From positions 186,428 through 250,427 of the forward strand of contig NW_025064929.1 of assembly GCF_019112545.1 (NCBI RefSeq): DNA of 64,000 bases, given 5' to 3'. This document shows positions 44,732 through 58,500 of the stretch, one piece after another. Source of the stretch: Guyanagaster necrorhizus. Its lineage: Eukaryota; Basidiomycota; Agaricomycetes; Agaricales; Physalacriaceae. Position 1 is the stretch's first letter; the number at the start of each line of letters is the position of its first letter. A program made the translations under genes and the position numbers. A model generated the notes under the pieces. The model saw only the letters and a list, made by a program, of their open reading frames with translations, made no database searches and was not told where the DNA came from.

Positions 44732-45240
44732 TCCTTTCTTGAGCTGGCCTCTAGAGGATTTGCTTCTTAGGGTTTAAAGTAGGCGGTAGCTTTTTCCTGA
44801 CGCTCTTTTTCAATTTTATTTCATTTTTCATCAGAACTTTGATGACTGTCAGTGAGAATGTAAACAGAGTGCATCATCGGTGTCCGCAGCGACCATTCAA
44901 GGAAGATCACCACGCTTGAAGGAATCGAGAGAATGTTGCTCGTAAGGACGCTGGAAAGTACTGGTGGGTTTATTGTTATCTTTTGCTTCCTTTCTAATAA
45001 GCCACAGCTCTTGAACTCTCGTTAGTAAACACGATGTCAAAAAATATCATCCGTTCAACATATGAAGGAGAAATGAGGCCCGTTACTACCTACCCTCAAC
45101 AAGTTTCGCTGCTCTTTGAGGGCCGCAATGGAATTGCTTTACCTACGTCACCTAGGACCCAGGAATATCAATACGTTTCCAGGAAATTCTGGCATGTTGC
45201 ATAGACTTTCTGAAAGAGACGCTAGTTAGTTGATTGTACC
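44732..45240. other. Intergenic region
   Basis: About 500 bases without a credible frame, repeat or RNA gene. Confidence 0.4.
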
Positions 45241-47512
45241 TTGACCACCATCACTCCGCACACTTATCCAGGACCTTCAGAACATCTCTTCGTGATGTAT
45301 CCCAGCCTTCTAGCCACTCTTGAAACCAGTGAAGCTCAGATATCGTCAAGAAGACGTTTAGCGCCACCGTCTGTACGGAGAAAACCCTTGACAGACGATG
45401 GGCGTTTCATTGTTATCGGGACACTGCAAATCACACTCGGAACTCGACTGTGACTGGCTGCACCTTGTTAGACATTGACGGACGTAGGGTATTACGGGAT
45501 CACCTCCAGCCATCCGACGAGCTTAGCCCGACAGCAACGTCCATGTGCGCTTTGGAACGATCATCGCGTTCATGCCACGGATTGGAGACGGTGGATCGAG
45601 AGGGTGCTCTGATAGAAATTTTCTTGATCATTTTAGCTTGCAGTCCTGCGACTCTATCCTCTGCGACCGCATCAAAAGCGCCAATGCGAACAAGCAAGTC
45701 ATCGGCTTTCCGTTCGCTCTAGGATTGCTTGACTGCCGCACAAGGGCCGCCATCTCTGGTCGTCAAGTTCGACGTTGTCTATGGTTAATCATGTTGTTCC
45801 ATCTTGGCGACTTCCTCATCCCCTGGAAGCTGTGCCCGACCTTGTCGGTTTCGATGAGTGTAACATATCCGATCCGATAAATGGCCTTTTTCGACAGGTA
45901 CGTCCTCTGTATGCAATTGTCGTGCTAGTCGCTTAACGACGGTGTTCAGAGTCGACGTGACATACGTCAGACTTCAGTGCACATTCACAGTCGACATATT
46001 CTTGGTTCGCATAAATCATCATACATGTTACAGAGTCTTGATAGAGACTCAGCTACCACGATCCTTTCCAGAATATGTACGTGTATGTGTAACGAGGGAA
46101 ATGCCGTTGGAAGGTTGACAGAATGAGAAAGGTTTGCTTTTATGTCCAGCAACTGCTGTTTATGGATTACCTTGTATGTACGCTTTCTGGGTCACAGATG
46201 TTCCGTGAGATTCTAACAACATTGTATCCCACAGTCTAGGATTCTCTTGTGTTTCGCAAGCGTTAACGAGGGCATGAAGAAACACGTCGGCGACACTTTT
46301 ATGCGCAGTTATGCTCTCCGAGACATAGGGGTGACCGAAGCCGTCAGTGCTCTTGACTTGTAAGTATGCAAAACACCTTGGTTGCGTATCATCAGCCTAT
46401 CCAGGACGGGTAGTGTAGCCCGCCCATATGCCTTGTCTACAGGTTGTTCGACGTCGTTTTCTCAAGTGTGGGACGTGCTTTGTTTACCTCGGAGAAATTC
46501 AGCGGAACGGTATTTGACATCAGTGGCTTCTTAAAAGGATGGAAAATAAGTGCGGACCCGAATTCTGCATTGGAGAATCGACATGGCCCTTCTTTCTTCT
46601 GGCGCATATTCGCCACCGCTATGAACTGTTTAAATCCATTTCTTTGATGAATGCGATCTGGATTCTATCCATCACATTTTTTTCCAAATTCACTTTGACG
46701 CCTTGTACTTTTAGTGTCGACGGTGATTCATACTTGTACCTTTACCCTATGGGTTTTGGGTCAGTTCAAGTGCCCTTCAAAATCAGCTACGAATCTGGAA
46801 TTCGTTGAATAGCTTCTAGGACTTGGGACCTCATATCTTCTCTTTTTCTAACAACGCTAATTGATTCAGATACACGTCCGGACCGTCGTCCTATATATAG
46901 AGCGCAGGGAAAGCCTCTTATGCCAAGATTATTTCCTGCAAAGTTTGAGGGGCGTTTTCATCGGTCCGTCTGGAAGTCATTCAAATAACAGGAAGATCAC
47001 CGTCGAAACACTAGCTTCTATCCCGGCGGCGACGCTCTCTTACTTGGTGATGTACCTTTCGGAACCGTGCGATCCGGCTTCTAGACACAGGGCACTTAAC
47101 GTCACTGGACCCCATACGTGCTCGTGGTCAACTGATTTCGATATCATTGTCGCTGCCAACGCTGGTGCGGGAATGGTTTGGAAAGAGACCCTTTTTTTGT
47201 TGTTTGAACGTTTAGAATTCCATGGATGTCATCGCCGTCCACTTGGACATAAACGTGAACCCTTGCTTCGGCTGGAATATCTCTCCCTCGTGAATGATGA
47301 AAATTTTGTGCACTAGTGTGTCGCTTGTCATTGGCGCCTCGAAGGTTCTTTTCGGCCTTGGACTACACCTCCCGTGCAGGGTGGCTTAGATGCCGGAAAC
47401 TCTTTAAAGTTTGTTCGATTCGCGACTCGGATTTTATGTGGGAGTGTGAATCAGTGGGAAAAGGCATACTGAAAACGACGCACGGTAACGCGCGACGCGG
47501 TTCTTCCTAGCG
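45241..47512 (+). pseudogene. Decayed multi-exon gene of unknown function
   Basis: Coherent blocks follow one another on the plus strand: 'CFASVNEGMKKHVGDTFMRSY' (46.25 kb), 'FDVVFSSVGRALFTSEKFSG' (46.45 kb), 'FFWRIFATAMNCLNPF' (46.6 kb), 'CTFSVDGDSYLYLYPMGFGS' (46.7 kb), then 'RRESLLCQDYFLQSLRGVF', 'FIGPSGSHSNNRKITVETL' and 'HTCSWSTDFDIIVAANAG' (46.9-47.15 kb). Frames change near 46.63 and 47.2 kb, and the tail carries stops. The exon structure before 46.2 kb is unclear. I do not recognise the family; the long conserved-looking blocks argue it was once a real protein. Confidence 0.45.
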
Positions 47513-47930
47513 ATGTCATCTCGACCACCATGGAGACAAAGTTATCCCATTTTCTTGATGGACGTCAGATTGAATAATAGAGACAGAACGACGAAGCCAT
47601 GACCCCACGGAGGGATTCACGATCGCTATACATTTGTGCCGCCACTCAAAATTTGATGATCATAAGACAATAGTATCTTGTTAATCAGAACTCGGGGGGC
47701 ACCTGATCAGAATGAATTCCGTGCTTCCATCACCACTGATAATGAAAACGATGCGTTCGAAAGATGTACACCTTGTGTAAGTTCCCATCGCTCTCTCCCA
47801 ACAACTAGTAATATATTGAACATCGAGTTAAAATGGCCTGAAGGCCGGGTACAAGTAGGTACAATACAACGAACAAAATTAGCAAGCAACAATGAACAAA
47901 ATTATTAACAAATACAGAAAGCATTATAAT
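47513..47930. other. Intergenic region between convergent genes
   Basis: It lies between the decayed plus-strand gene and the 3' end of the P450 gene. No gene or repeat recognised. Confidence 0.4.
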
Positions 47931-50075
47931 TTACTGTCTTGAAGGGTCGCCCGCACGGATCAACAGCTCGGCCTCGTGCGAACGTGGTATAATTCGACAA
48001 TTGAAGGGATCGGGATGCCTATCACGACTCATGAGGAAAGCGGAAAGCTGGTAGACATATAAGACCCACGAAATGGTAGATGAGAGGTATCCTTCACTCC
48101 GAGACCAATCAGGGAGCCTGACTTGCTCCTTGTTGGATTCCGGAAGAATGTTGAACACGGAGAGCACAGCAGCAACAGTAATATAGAACTCATCGTCCGC
48201 AAGATGTTGTCCGGGACAGATTCTACAAATAGATTTATTGGTTAGTAGGTATCCTATTTGGAGCCATGAATAGCATTTACCTGCGCCCGTATCCGAAAGC
48301 GAATTTGCGAGGATCTGAATTGATGCCCTTGGCCTCATTGTGGGGCTCCAGATATCTTTCTGGAAGGAATTCAAAGGGAGACGGATAAGTGTCTGGATCA
48401 TGCATTACGGCCCTATAGAAAGTTCGTCAGCCGAAATTGAGAACTTCTTGATTGGTGGTACGTACCATGTGTTAGGCACAACCACGGAGCCAGAGGGAAT
48501 CAAATAGCCCTAAAAGGATCGTCAGAATATGAACTGAAGGCAATGGGCTGTTCAAACCATGACACACGTTGTAAGAATCATCTTTAGTCGACTTGTGTGG
48601 TACTGCTAGAGGTCCAACTGGATTCAATCGATGGACTTCCTTGAGCAAAGATTCAACGTAAGGCAAGCTTTCTCGATCGTTGAAATCAGGCAATCGTGCG
48701 GACCCGACTACGCAAGATATTTCTTCTTGCGCTTTCTTCTGCTTGTCCGGGAGAAGCGTCATATACAGGAAGAATGAGCATAGTGACGATACGGTCTGAA
48801 GACATTTGCTGATTAGCTACGATTGAAAGTGACGGATAATGTCTGCTTACTGTGTCGGCACCGGCTATAATTAAATGTATGGTCAGCTTGTGATATCCGG
48901 GGTCGAGTAGATTGCGGAGCCCTTACCGGAGTAGAATCCAGTGGTGACCCACTTGTTAACGTCTTCTTGGTATGATGATGGATTTTTGTACCGCTGAATA
49001 AGATTGGCAGTAAAGGAAGGGATGGCCGTCCCTTTGACCTTAATTAAATGAAGTTCAGTCGGTTACTGACGTTAAGACAAAGAGCACTGACCACTTGCTC
49101 CTTGACGGAGTTATAAGGTATATCTCGGAGTTCCTCCATATCTCTGTGGAACTTCTCAGCCTTCTTCATCCAGTTGAAGCCCAACCATCGCGGAAGATAC
49201 AGCACTTGTGAATTAACGTCATCGTCTGGTGATCCAAGGAAATGAGTGATTCGACTTACTGATAGGGAATGAGTCAACCAGAAAGGCACCGGCAGTGGTA
49301 GACTCCGAAAACCCTTGATCACCCCGATCGGCAAGCTCGACAAGTGGGTCATTTTCAGGTCTAACGTCGTACCCATGTGATATGAGGAAAGTTATGGAGG
49401 CGATATGACTACAAGTGACTTCAATATTCTACCTATTGCGTGTTAACGAGTAAGCCTTACTGTCGAATATGGTCACGGAATTTTTCCGGGGATTCCAAGA
49501 GCGCTCCGAGGAATATCCTTGTCTTCTCTGCCTCGATGGGCCGCCACTGCTGGACCTTCCGGGGTCCGACGACTTCAAGGATCAACTTCCTGTACTCCCG
49601 TAAACGCGTGCCGTAAGGGCAAAGAGGTACACTGTGGACGTATCCGGCGCTGTACAACAGTTTACACATGTCAGAAATACGTCCTGGACAATCAAATGCT
49701 CGCTTACAGCTCTCCGCCCATCACTAGACGCGGCCTATCTGAGTAGATGCCACCGCGCTGATCAAGTAGAGCGAAAACGGCCTTGGCTGAGTTTAGCACT
49801 ATAACGGACTGCCCAACAACGTTGAGATAGATAATATCGCCTTAATGAATATAGCAGATGAACACCAATCAATATATATCTGTTGGCAAAGGCCTACCAT
49901 ATTGTCGACCCCACTCGGCGTATTTTAACCAAGGATATTTCACGGCCATGTCGAGAGCATTTCCGAGAAACGGGAGACCGGGAGGACCGGGAGGCAGGAG
50001 AGAGCGTTGCTTGCGGCAGAAGGCATAGACCAAGTAAACGAAGAGAATGAGTGCAATGAAAAGAGGGGTATCCAT
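47931..50075 (-). CDS. Cytochrome P450 (OrdA-like fungal monooxygenase)
   Basis: Start chosen at Met 50075 (MDTPLFIALILFVYLVYAF), a membrane anchor followed by the proline hinge 'LLPPGPPGLPFLGNALD'. Exons join in frame: 'EWGRQYG|DIIYLNVVGQSVIVLNS', 'DRPRLVMGGEL', 'CPYGTRLREYRKLI', 'YLPRWLGFNWMKKAEKFHRD'. The I-helix starts 'GADT'. The ExxR motif is EVHR (48.63 kb), and 'FEFLPERYLEP' is the PERF-like block. The haem loop FGYGRRICPG spans the intron at 48.25-48.28 kb, with Cys as thiolate ligand. About 10 short introns; no stop was seen in the exons read. It should act at the ER with a reductase partner; the substrate is unknown. Divergent from the DUF6534 gene. Confidence 0.92.
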
Positions 50076-51202
50076 TTCGTCAGGACAACTAAGAGGTCCC
50101 GAACTGGATGCTATGGTCTTCAAGCTTTCGTTTTTAAAGTCTCCTTTAGCGACCGAGAGACCCTAGTCGGTATCAAAAAGATTTACAATTGGAAAATAGT
50201 GAATCCCGTGCGATAGGAATCTTCATCCCCGGATAGCCAGATATACTCATGCTTTCTCCTTTGAAAGGTTCTCGTTCGACCTTTGCCCCCTAGATACTAA
50301 GTTATCGGATTAGGATATCAGAAAAATTCGCCCGTCGGGTCGGTTTGGAGGTAAGCCGGCGATAACAGAGGTCGGCAATCCAGTCATCTAGACGCAGTCG
50401 GTCATTAAAATGAAGCGTGGAATGAAGTAGTTCCTGACCGTTGCGTTGGATATACACGAAAATACTCTTCCTGCTCAAAAAGACTGTAGATCACTGTTGG
50501 ATGATGGCAACGGTGCCTCCTGCGCACGTGTGCTGACCGGGTTCCTCTGCAAGGAGGTGGCGTGTCAACAAATCACTGGCACGATGTCGTTGCTTGAACT
50601 TTGAAGGCAGTGGTGCGCTGAACGGAACCAGGTCCAGGCCACTCGGTAGCCGGCCCGATCACAATATCGCCATTTGCCGCTTGGCCCTGGCCGGGTCCGT
50701 TTGGTTGGGTACTTTTGTTATTTTTTGTATGTTGTTTTTCCTGCTAAAAAAACTTGGTTGATTTACTGATTTATCCTGTATTCAAGAGTCATTTGACGTC
50801 TTAAATGGGCATCCGTTCAAGGTCTTCCACCTCCCATGTGGATGCCACGCCACCTCCTCGCCCGCAGTGCAGGGTGGCTTGAGATTCGACGCTTGATACA
50901 TCTCTGCGGCACAGGCAAAGGGCACGGGGTTAAAATTATACCCCAGTATTATACTGATTCCGACCCAATACGCGCCCAAACACAGATCAATGCGAATACC
51001 GCTGGATCCTGTCAAGAATCGCCTTGTTTCGTTATGACTGCTCGTAATTTCCAAGCGAAATGATTTCGAAACATTCCACGGTCGAAACTTCCTGACGCGT
51101 GCCCGAGAAATAAAGTAATACGAACAATGAAATACCGGTCCTGGCGGTGGCGCATTGCCTTTTGCTTCCCAAGCTCTTCCACCTCTCGCCTACAGTCCAG
51201 CG
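50076..51202. other. Divergent intergenic region (P450 / DUF6534)
   Basis: 1.1 kb holding both upstream regions. Frames at 50782-51054 and 50836-51063 overlap on opposite strands and look random. No clear TATA box or operator-like repeat was identified. Confidence 0.45.
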
Positions 51203-53290
51203 ATGAGCTCCTCAGTAGAGGTTCCTACTCTACACACCACGGTGGGTGATTCACATCTCAGGAATCGACTCCTTGCTGACGATGATGTATAGATGGGCGC
51301 ATTGATGATTGGTACCATGTGAGCTTTGGACACTTCTTTTCGGAGTTATTTGCTGATCTGTTGAATGGTGACAAAGCTTGGCTGCAGTGTAAGTATCCTT
51401 TTTTCGAGCAGTATTTCATTCACTAACTACGATTTCTAGGCTATGGGGCGTATCTTGCATGCAGACATACGAGGTATGAGGTTTGCTCGAATTTTCCCAC
51501 ATTTTCTCACAGTGGTGGACCCGCTTTCAGTACTTCAGTGTGCGTACCCGTGCTTCTCAGCCATCGCCTCTGCCAATCCCCACGCAGATGTATAGGAAGA
51601 CGGATGACCCGAGGCTGAAAGTCATGGTGAGCGCCAGTTCATGATCGAACGCGTAGTAAGAGAAAGACTTATGTTTGCTAGGTTGTGGTGGTCTTGTACG
51701 AATGATTTCTCTGTAAACAACTCGACATTTCTAATCATAAATCCAGTCTTCTTGACACCGTGCAGCAAGTATTTGTTACACATACTCTATATGAGTACCT
51801 AGTCGTTCATTACTATGACCCCGCCAACCTCGGAGTTGTTGAGTGGTGAGCGCATTCGATTCTGACCTTCATTTTTATCATACTGAAAATGGCGCTGTAG
51901 GAGTCTGTTGGTACGATCTAATATACTCATGTCCGGTACGGTAACCAATCTCCAATGCAGGCTCAGGTTGCCCCATCAGTATGTCAATTACAAGCCAGGG
52001 CGACGTTCTGATATCGATGTGATCACAGGGCCTCATTGCGCTACTAGTCCAATCGTATGTCTTCACATTAATCCCGTGTCCCCTTCTTCTGACTTTTATT
52101 TCCAGGTTTTTCACATATCGAGTATTTATCTGTAACGCGTTTTCCTCGTCTCGTCGCGTTCAATTCTAATCGCATCGACAGTGAGCCGCAAGAATATACC
52201 AATAACGTTATTCCTTGTAGGTGCCTCGAGGTCATTGTTCACAGCACCCGACTGACTTGTTTTCTCTAGGGGTCACTTGTTTTCGCAGAATTTGGAGTTA
52301 CTATCGGTCAGAGCTTTTTCGTGCAATTCCACTCTGTCTCATACGCTCTTCCTATATAGCATACTTCGTTCGAGGGTGAGTGCAATGGGTCAGGATTTTG
52401 CCTGCCACTGAATGCCTGCAGGTGGTCTGTCAAACTCGTGGCAGAAATTCCGTCTAAACTTACCGTCCGTGTGGTCTTGCGCAAATCATTCAAATTAACT
52501 GAATAGAAGCATATAGAACCTGTCACGATCAATGAATGCTGTCGGCGCTGCGGGCGATATATGTATCACCATATCACTCATTTCTTTACTTCAGCGGTCC
52601 AAGTCCGGATTCAGAAGGTACGATGTTTCGGACGCACGCCTTCATCTTATTCAATTCCGATTTAGAACCGACGCGATGATGAACCAGCTTATTCTTTTTT
52701 CTCTCAATAGTGGCTTACTTACTAGGTAAGATATTCAGTCTGCGAGACGTACTATACGGGTACTCAATTATGAGTAGCATTTGTGCAATAACGTCGCTGA
52801 TATTGGTACGTACTTGTTCTCTATCTCCAAGTTAAAGAAATAATCGTTGACAGGTCTTGGTGTGCCCGGACACATTCCTATATATAACTTTCTATATTCT
52901 TTTGGGCCGTTGTACGTCTTCTTGCTACTATGTCGTCTTTTCGCCAATAACGAGCGTCGACAGTGTATACGAACTCACTTCTGGCAACGTAGGTCGTTCG
53001 CTAATTCCATTAGTTAATAAGCTGATAGTTTCTCAAGCCTCAATGCGCGATTCAAGATACGAGGGCAGCAGGAAGGTGAATCCTTCATGGCAGCTGTGAG
53101 TATGGATGCGACGTCTGTAGAACGGCGGACTCTTCCTGGCCTCACTTCCAGTGCGAATAGTTCGGTGAGACCTACACGCTCTGTCTCTGGCTTTTCCCTC
53201 ACATGTTCTCTTAGAAACCACAACATATTGTTATCAAGCGGGAAACCGAGATTGAAGTTTTGGCAGATTATGAACTTGGTGTTAGTGAGT
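51203..53290 (+). CDS. DUF6534-type multi-pass membrane protein
   Basis: Exons read 51203-51241 (MSSSVEVPTLHTT), 51293-51318 (MGALMIGT), a 12-nt exon 51377-51388, 51440-51473 (LWGVSCMQTYE), 51513-51539, 51588-51626, 51682-51695, 51747-51845 ('LLDTVQQVFVTHTLYEYLVV') and 51901 onward. The frame stays open across these junctions. Later come 'AVGAAGDICITISLISLLQR' (52.53 kb), 'TDAMMNQLILFSLNSGLLTR' (52.67 kb), 'FLYITFYILLGR' (52.87 kb) and 'SLNARFKIRG' (53.04 kb), all typical of this agaricomycete family with several predicted helices. The function of the family is unknown. The middle (52.14-52.5 kb) and the 3' end could not be resolved and may contain damage. Confidence 0.8.
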
Positions 53291-55610
53291 TTCAAGTTTT
53301 CACAACTGGACATGCGCTTAGGATGTCTTTCTTTTCGAAAAGAATCATCGCCATCATGATGAGGCTGCTAGCACTGCGAGTTTCGATGCCAAGTGACCCA
53401 TATCTCATGGACATAAAGTATCCCACCGTGACCGAGCCTCTCTAACACCGTGGCGGATAAACCACATGTATTTTCTCCAACCCTACAGTATTGTACATAC
53501 CATCTTTTTGTTATGCGCCGTCGGGGAGCCGACAAGGAGGCTACGACTTTTTCTGATCGAGGATTTTGGGACTCGCTTTTGCCACTGCATCAGACTGTGC
53601 CTTGATTGCCGCACAGCGAGACTGGACTGTGAGACGGCCTTTTGCTCCCTATGCCGGGACCCATCAAAGTGGGCCATCATAGTTATAGGTATAGCTACCG
53701 TCTCGAGATACTTACCTCGTATGCAATTACAATATTAAAGTTTGGTACTCCTAGCGCGATGATCGTTCCGGCAAGTCCCCGCCTAATCAGCATTCGACTT
53801 CAAATTCCGATTTAGTATGTGGGAGTTGTGAACGACATGGAGATAAAGTGGAGACAATTTCAGGTCCAGCAAGCGGTTTCAAAGAGGTTCTCTTTTTGAT
53901 TTTCGGAAAAGTCCCCATCTAACGGAAAACATTTTTTAAACGAAATTTTCACAAAATACCAGAACAGCTTAGATCAAGGCGTATCCGAAGTATGAGCCCG
54001 TCCGATTATCAAATTAGCGAGCTGTTAGGGGCTTCGGCAGAAAGCGGCAGAAGATTTGCAGCGGCACGGCTTATATCGGCTTGTACCGACACGCTGTCTG
54101 CTCTCACTGCGGCTGCACAGAAGATGAAATAAATTGAAGGCGAAGAGCATTAAGCGGCACTGAAGGTACAGTCAACGATTTTCTTTGCGTGGAGGTGGTA
54201 TCAAGGCTAAGCCGAGAGAAGCCGCGCCACGGCAACACTTCGCCTCCGATCGATGATCATTGCGGAAAGTTCAGCAAGTCCGATCTTAATCACGATCATC
54301 AAAAGGTTGCGAGCATTGAAGAACGACACAGGACACGATGCAATGCATCCAAGGAAAAGCTGAATGAAGAGAAAAGGTGGCTATCACAATCCTAAATGGT
54401 ACTATTCTCATAATTATATTTTACTAGCAGTAGCCTGTGCAATGCACCATTGAAGATGTAAATGAGCAAAGCTAAAAATCATGACAGTAAGAATATTGAT
54501 GTGAGGGAGGTTCTTGATGAATCTGGAGAATGCTGGATCAATGATGTGCTTGTTCTCAGTTCCCTTTACAAGGGTAAAACCAATGTTATGATCAAGCTAG
54601 TATATACATCACATAGATAACGGTAGTAATTGTTTAACTAGCTTTGAGATCAAAGAAAAGCATTCAGCATATTCCTCTATGGTTCAGCAAACATTTAGCT
54701 TAGCTGAATAAGTAAGAGAAGACAAGTGTTCAGCATAGTCTTTTCAAACTTAGGTTCACTCAAGAGAGGATAATTTGGAATATAAATTGATTGATTCTCT
54801 TGTAGCTACTGGATGCTTGCATATAAGCTAAGACTATGCGAGAAAGAGAGAGAAACTTATAGAAGATATAAAACTGCGAGAACATTCTTGATGGACGAGC
54901 GGGCCGATTGCCGAAAAAAGGGAAGTACGGATTCTAAATATGGATATCCATATCAGGCGGCCTGACTCTGTCGAGTTCCTCGAGGTTGCTGCCTTTTATT
55001 TTCTTTGATATTTATGTTTATGTGAATGCTGCTGTAAGTGTAGTCCGAGTCTGGATGGAACGTACGCTTCTGAGGCTAAGTTGACTTTTTCGTTACGTTA
55101 GGCAGTACCAGTCTTGTCTACGTCGTTGGAGGTTCAACGTGAGCGGTCTGAGCTTGCGAGGGCAGCGCACATAAGGTACATCTCCCGCTTGTACTCAGCA
55201 CCGCAAGAGCCAAATTCGCTACCCAACCACACTCGAGACTTGATTCCAGGAGATGGAATCTTACTCGCAAGAGGAATAAAGATTTCTCTCCATCCCCCTC
55301 TTAGGTCCGTCGTTTAATGTATGTCTTCGACTATCTCTGCTACTTCAATGTTATAACTTTCATATCGCCCCATCTAGGTGCTCGGGACCCTTCCGAGGCC
55401 TATCGGGCTTTGATTGGTGAACAGGGATCATATGCATCGTTGTCGGAATTAAAACTGGTGCCAGGCAGGCCTCTTGTAGTTATCCGAGACGCAACTAGTT
55501 ACATGCATTCTATGTAATGCACCACTATGCCCATGGGGGGCCTGACCTTCTGCTTACCACATTCTACTGTCGTCACCGATCGTCACTGCTGGACTGTTTC
55601 GGTGGATCCG
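53291..55610. other. Long intergenic region
   Basis: Contains short overlapping frames without domains (53466-53738, 54189-54395, 55114-55517) and a CpG-poor island at 54400-54885. Frames at 55114-55517 lie upstream of the pyruvate decarboxylase promoter and are not supported as genes. Confidence 0.4.
54400..54885. repeat. Isolated CpG-depleted island, probable repeat remnant
   Basis: About 490 bases with only one or two CpG, in the style of the 1-21.6 kb transposon nest. CpG-rich sequence flanks both sides (catcgatgatcattgcgg before, gacgagcgggccgattgccg after). No coding frame. Confidence 0.45.
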
Positions 55611-55617
55611 TATATAA
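55611..55617 (+). promoter_or_regulatory. Likely TATA box of pyruvate decarboxylase
   Basis: TATATAA, 51 bases upstream of ATG 55668. It is followed by a pyrimidine-rich stretch (cattctctgtctc) and a GCCACC context at the start codon. Confidence 0.5.
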
Positions 55618-55667
55618 TCTTGAGACAGACTGTGGTCATCGTCATTCTCTGTCTCAATTGTGCCACC

Positions 55668-58115
<2,448 letters not shown>

Positions 58116-58500
58116 CGCTTACACCAAGTGAAGGATGAACTTCTTATGTTTCTTTCGCGATAGCCCTTGTTTTCAGACGATGACTGACCTACCTCACTGG
58201 TTGTACTTCTTAGTCATTAGGCGTACAGATTTTCGTTGCATCGGTGGCAACGCTGCAATGCCTTCATGTTCTACGTCAAATTGCATTCAATACTTTGCAA
58301 AATGTTACAAGAAGATATGTGCTGTTGGTTGTCAGGCCGGCTGAAAGTTGGGCCGGTAATGCACTCCGAGGATGAAACCAACCCCCTTATTACATGTTAC
58401 ATCCTTTGTTTCCGGACTTTCGAAAGACGAAACGGGCTCAGGTCAACGCATTACATCTCATCCACACAACATATAGTATATCCTACTTGATAGCACCATA
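58116..58500. other. Intergenic region between convergent genes
   Basis: The 3' side of pyruvate decarboxylase and of the M3 peptidase relic. Short frames only; no repeat or RNA gene recognised. Confidence 0.4.

Noticed and set aside
50782..51063. Opposing 75-90 codon frames between P450 and DUF6534
   Set aside because: They mirror each other on opposite strands, as expected of chance open frames in a GC-balanced promoter region.
53466..53738. Cys-rich 90-codon open frame (plus)
   Set aside because: Cysteines show no regular spacing and an opposing frame covers the same bases.
55114..55517. Two open frames upstream of pyruvate decarboxylase
   Set aside because: No recognisable domain; they precede the TATA box and a good start context at 55668, and the decarboxylase is full length without them.
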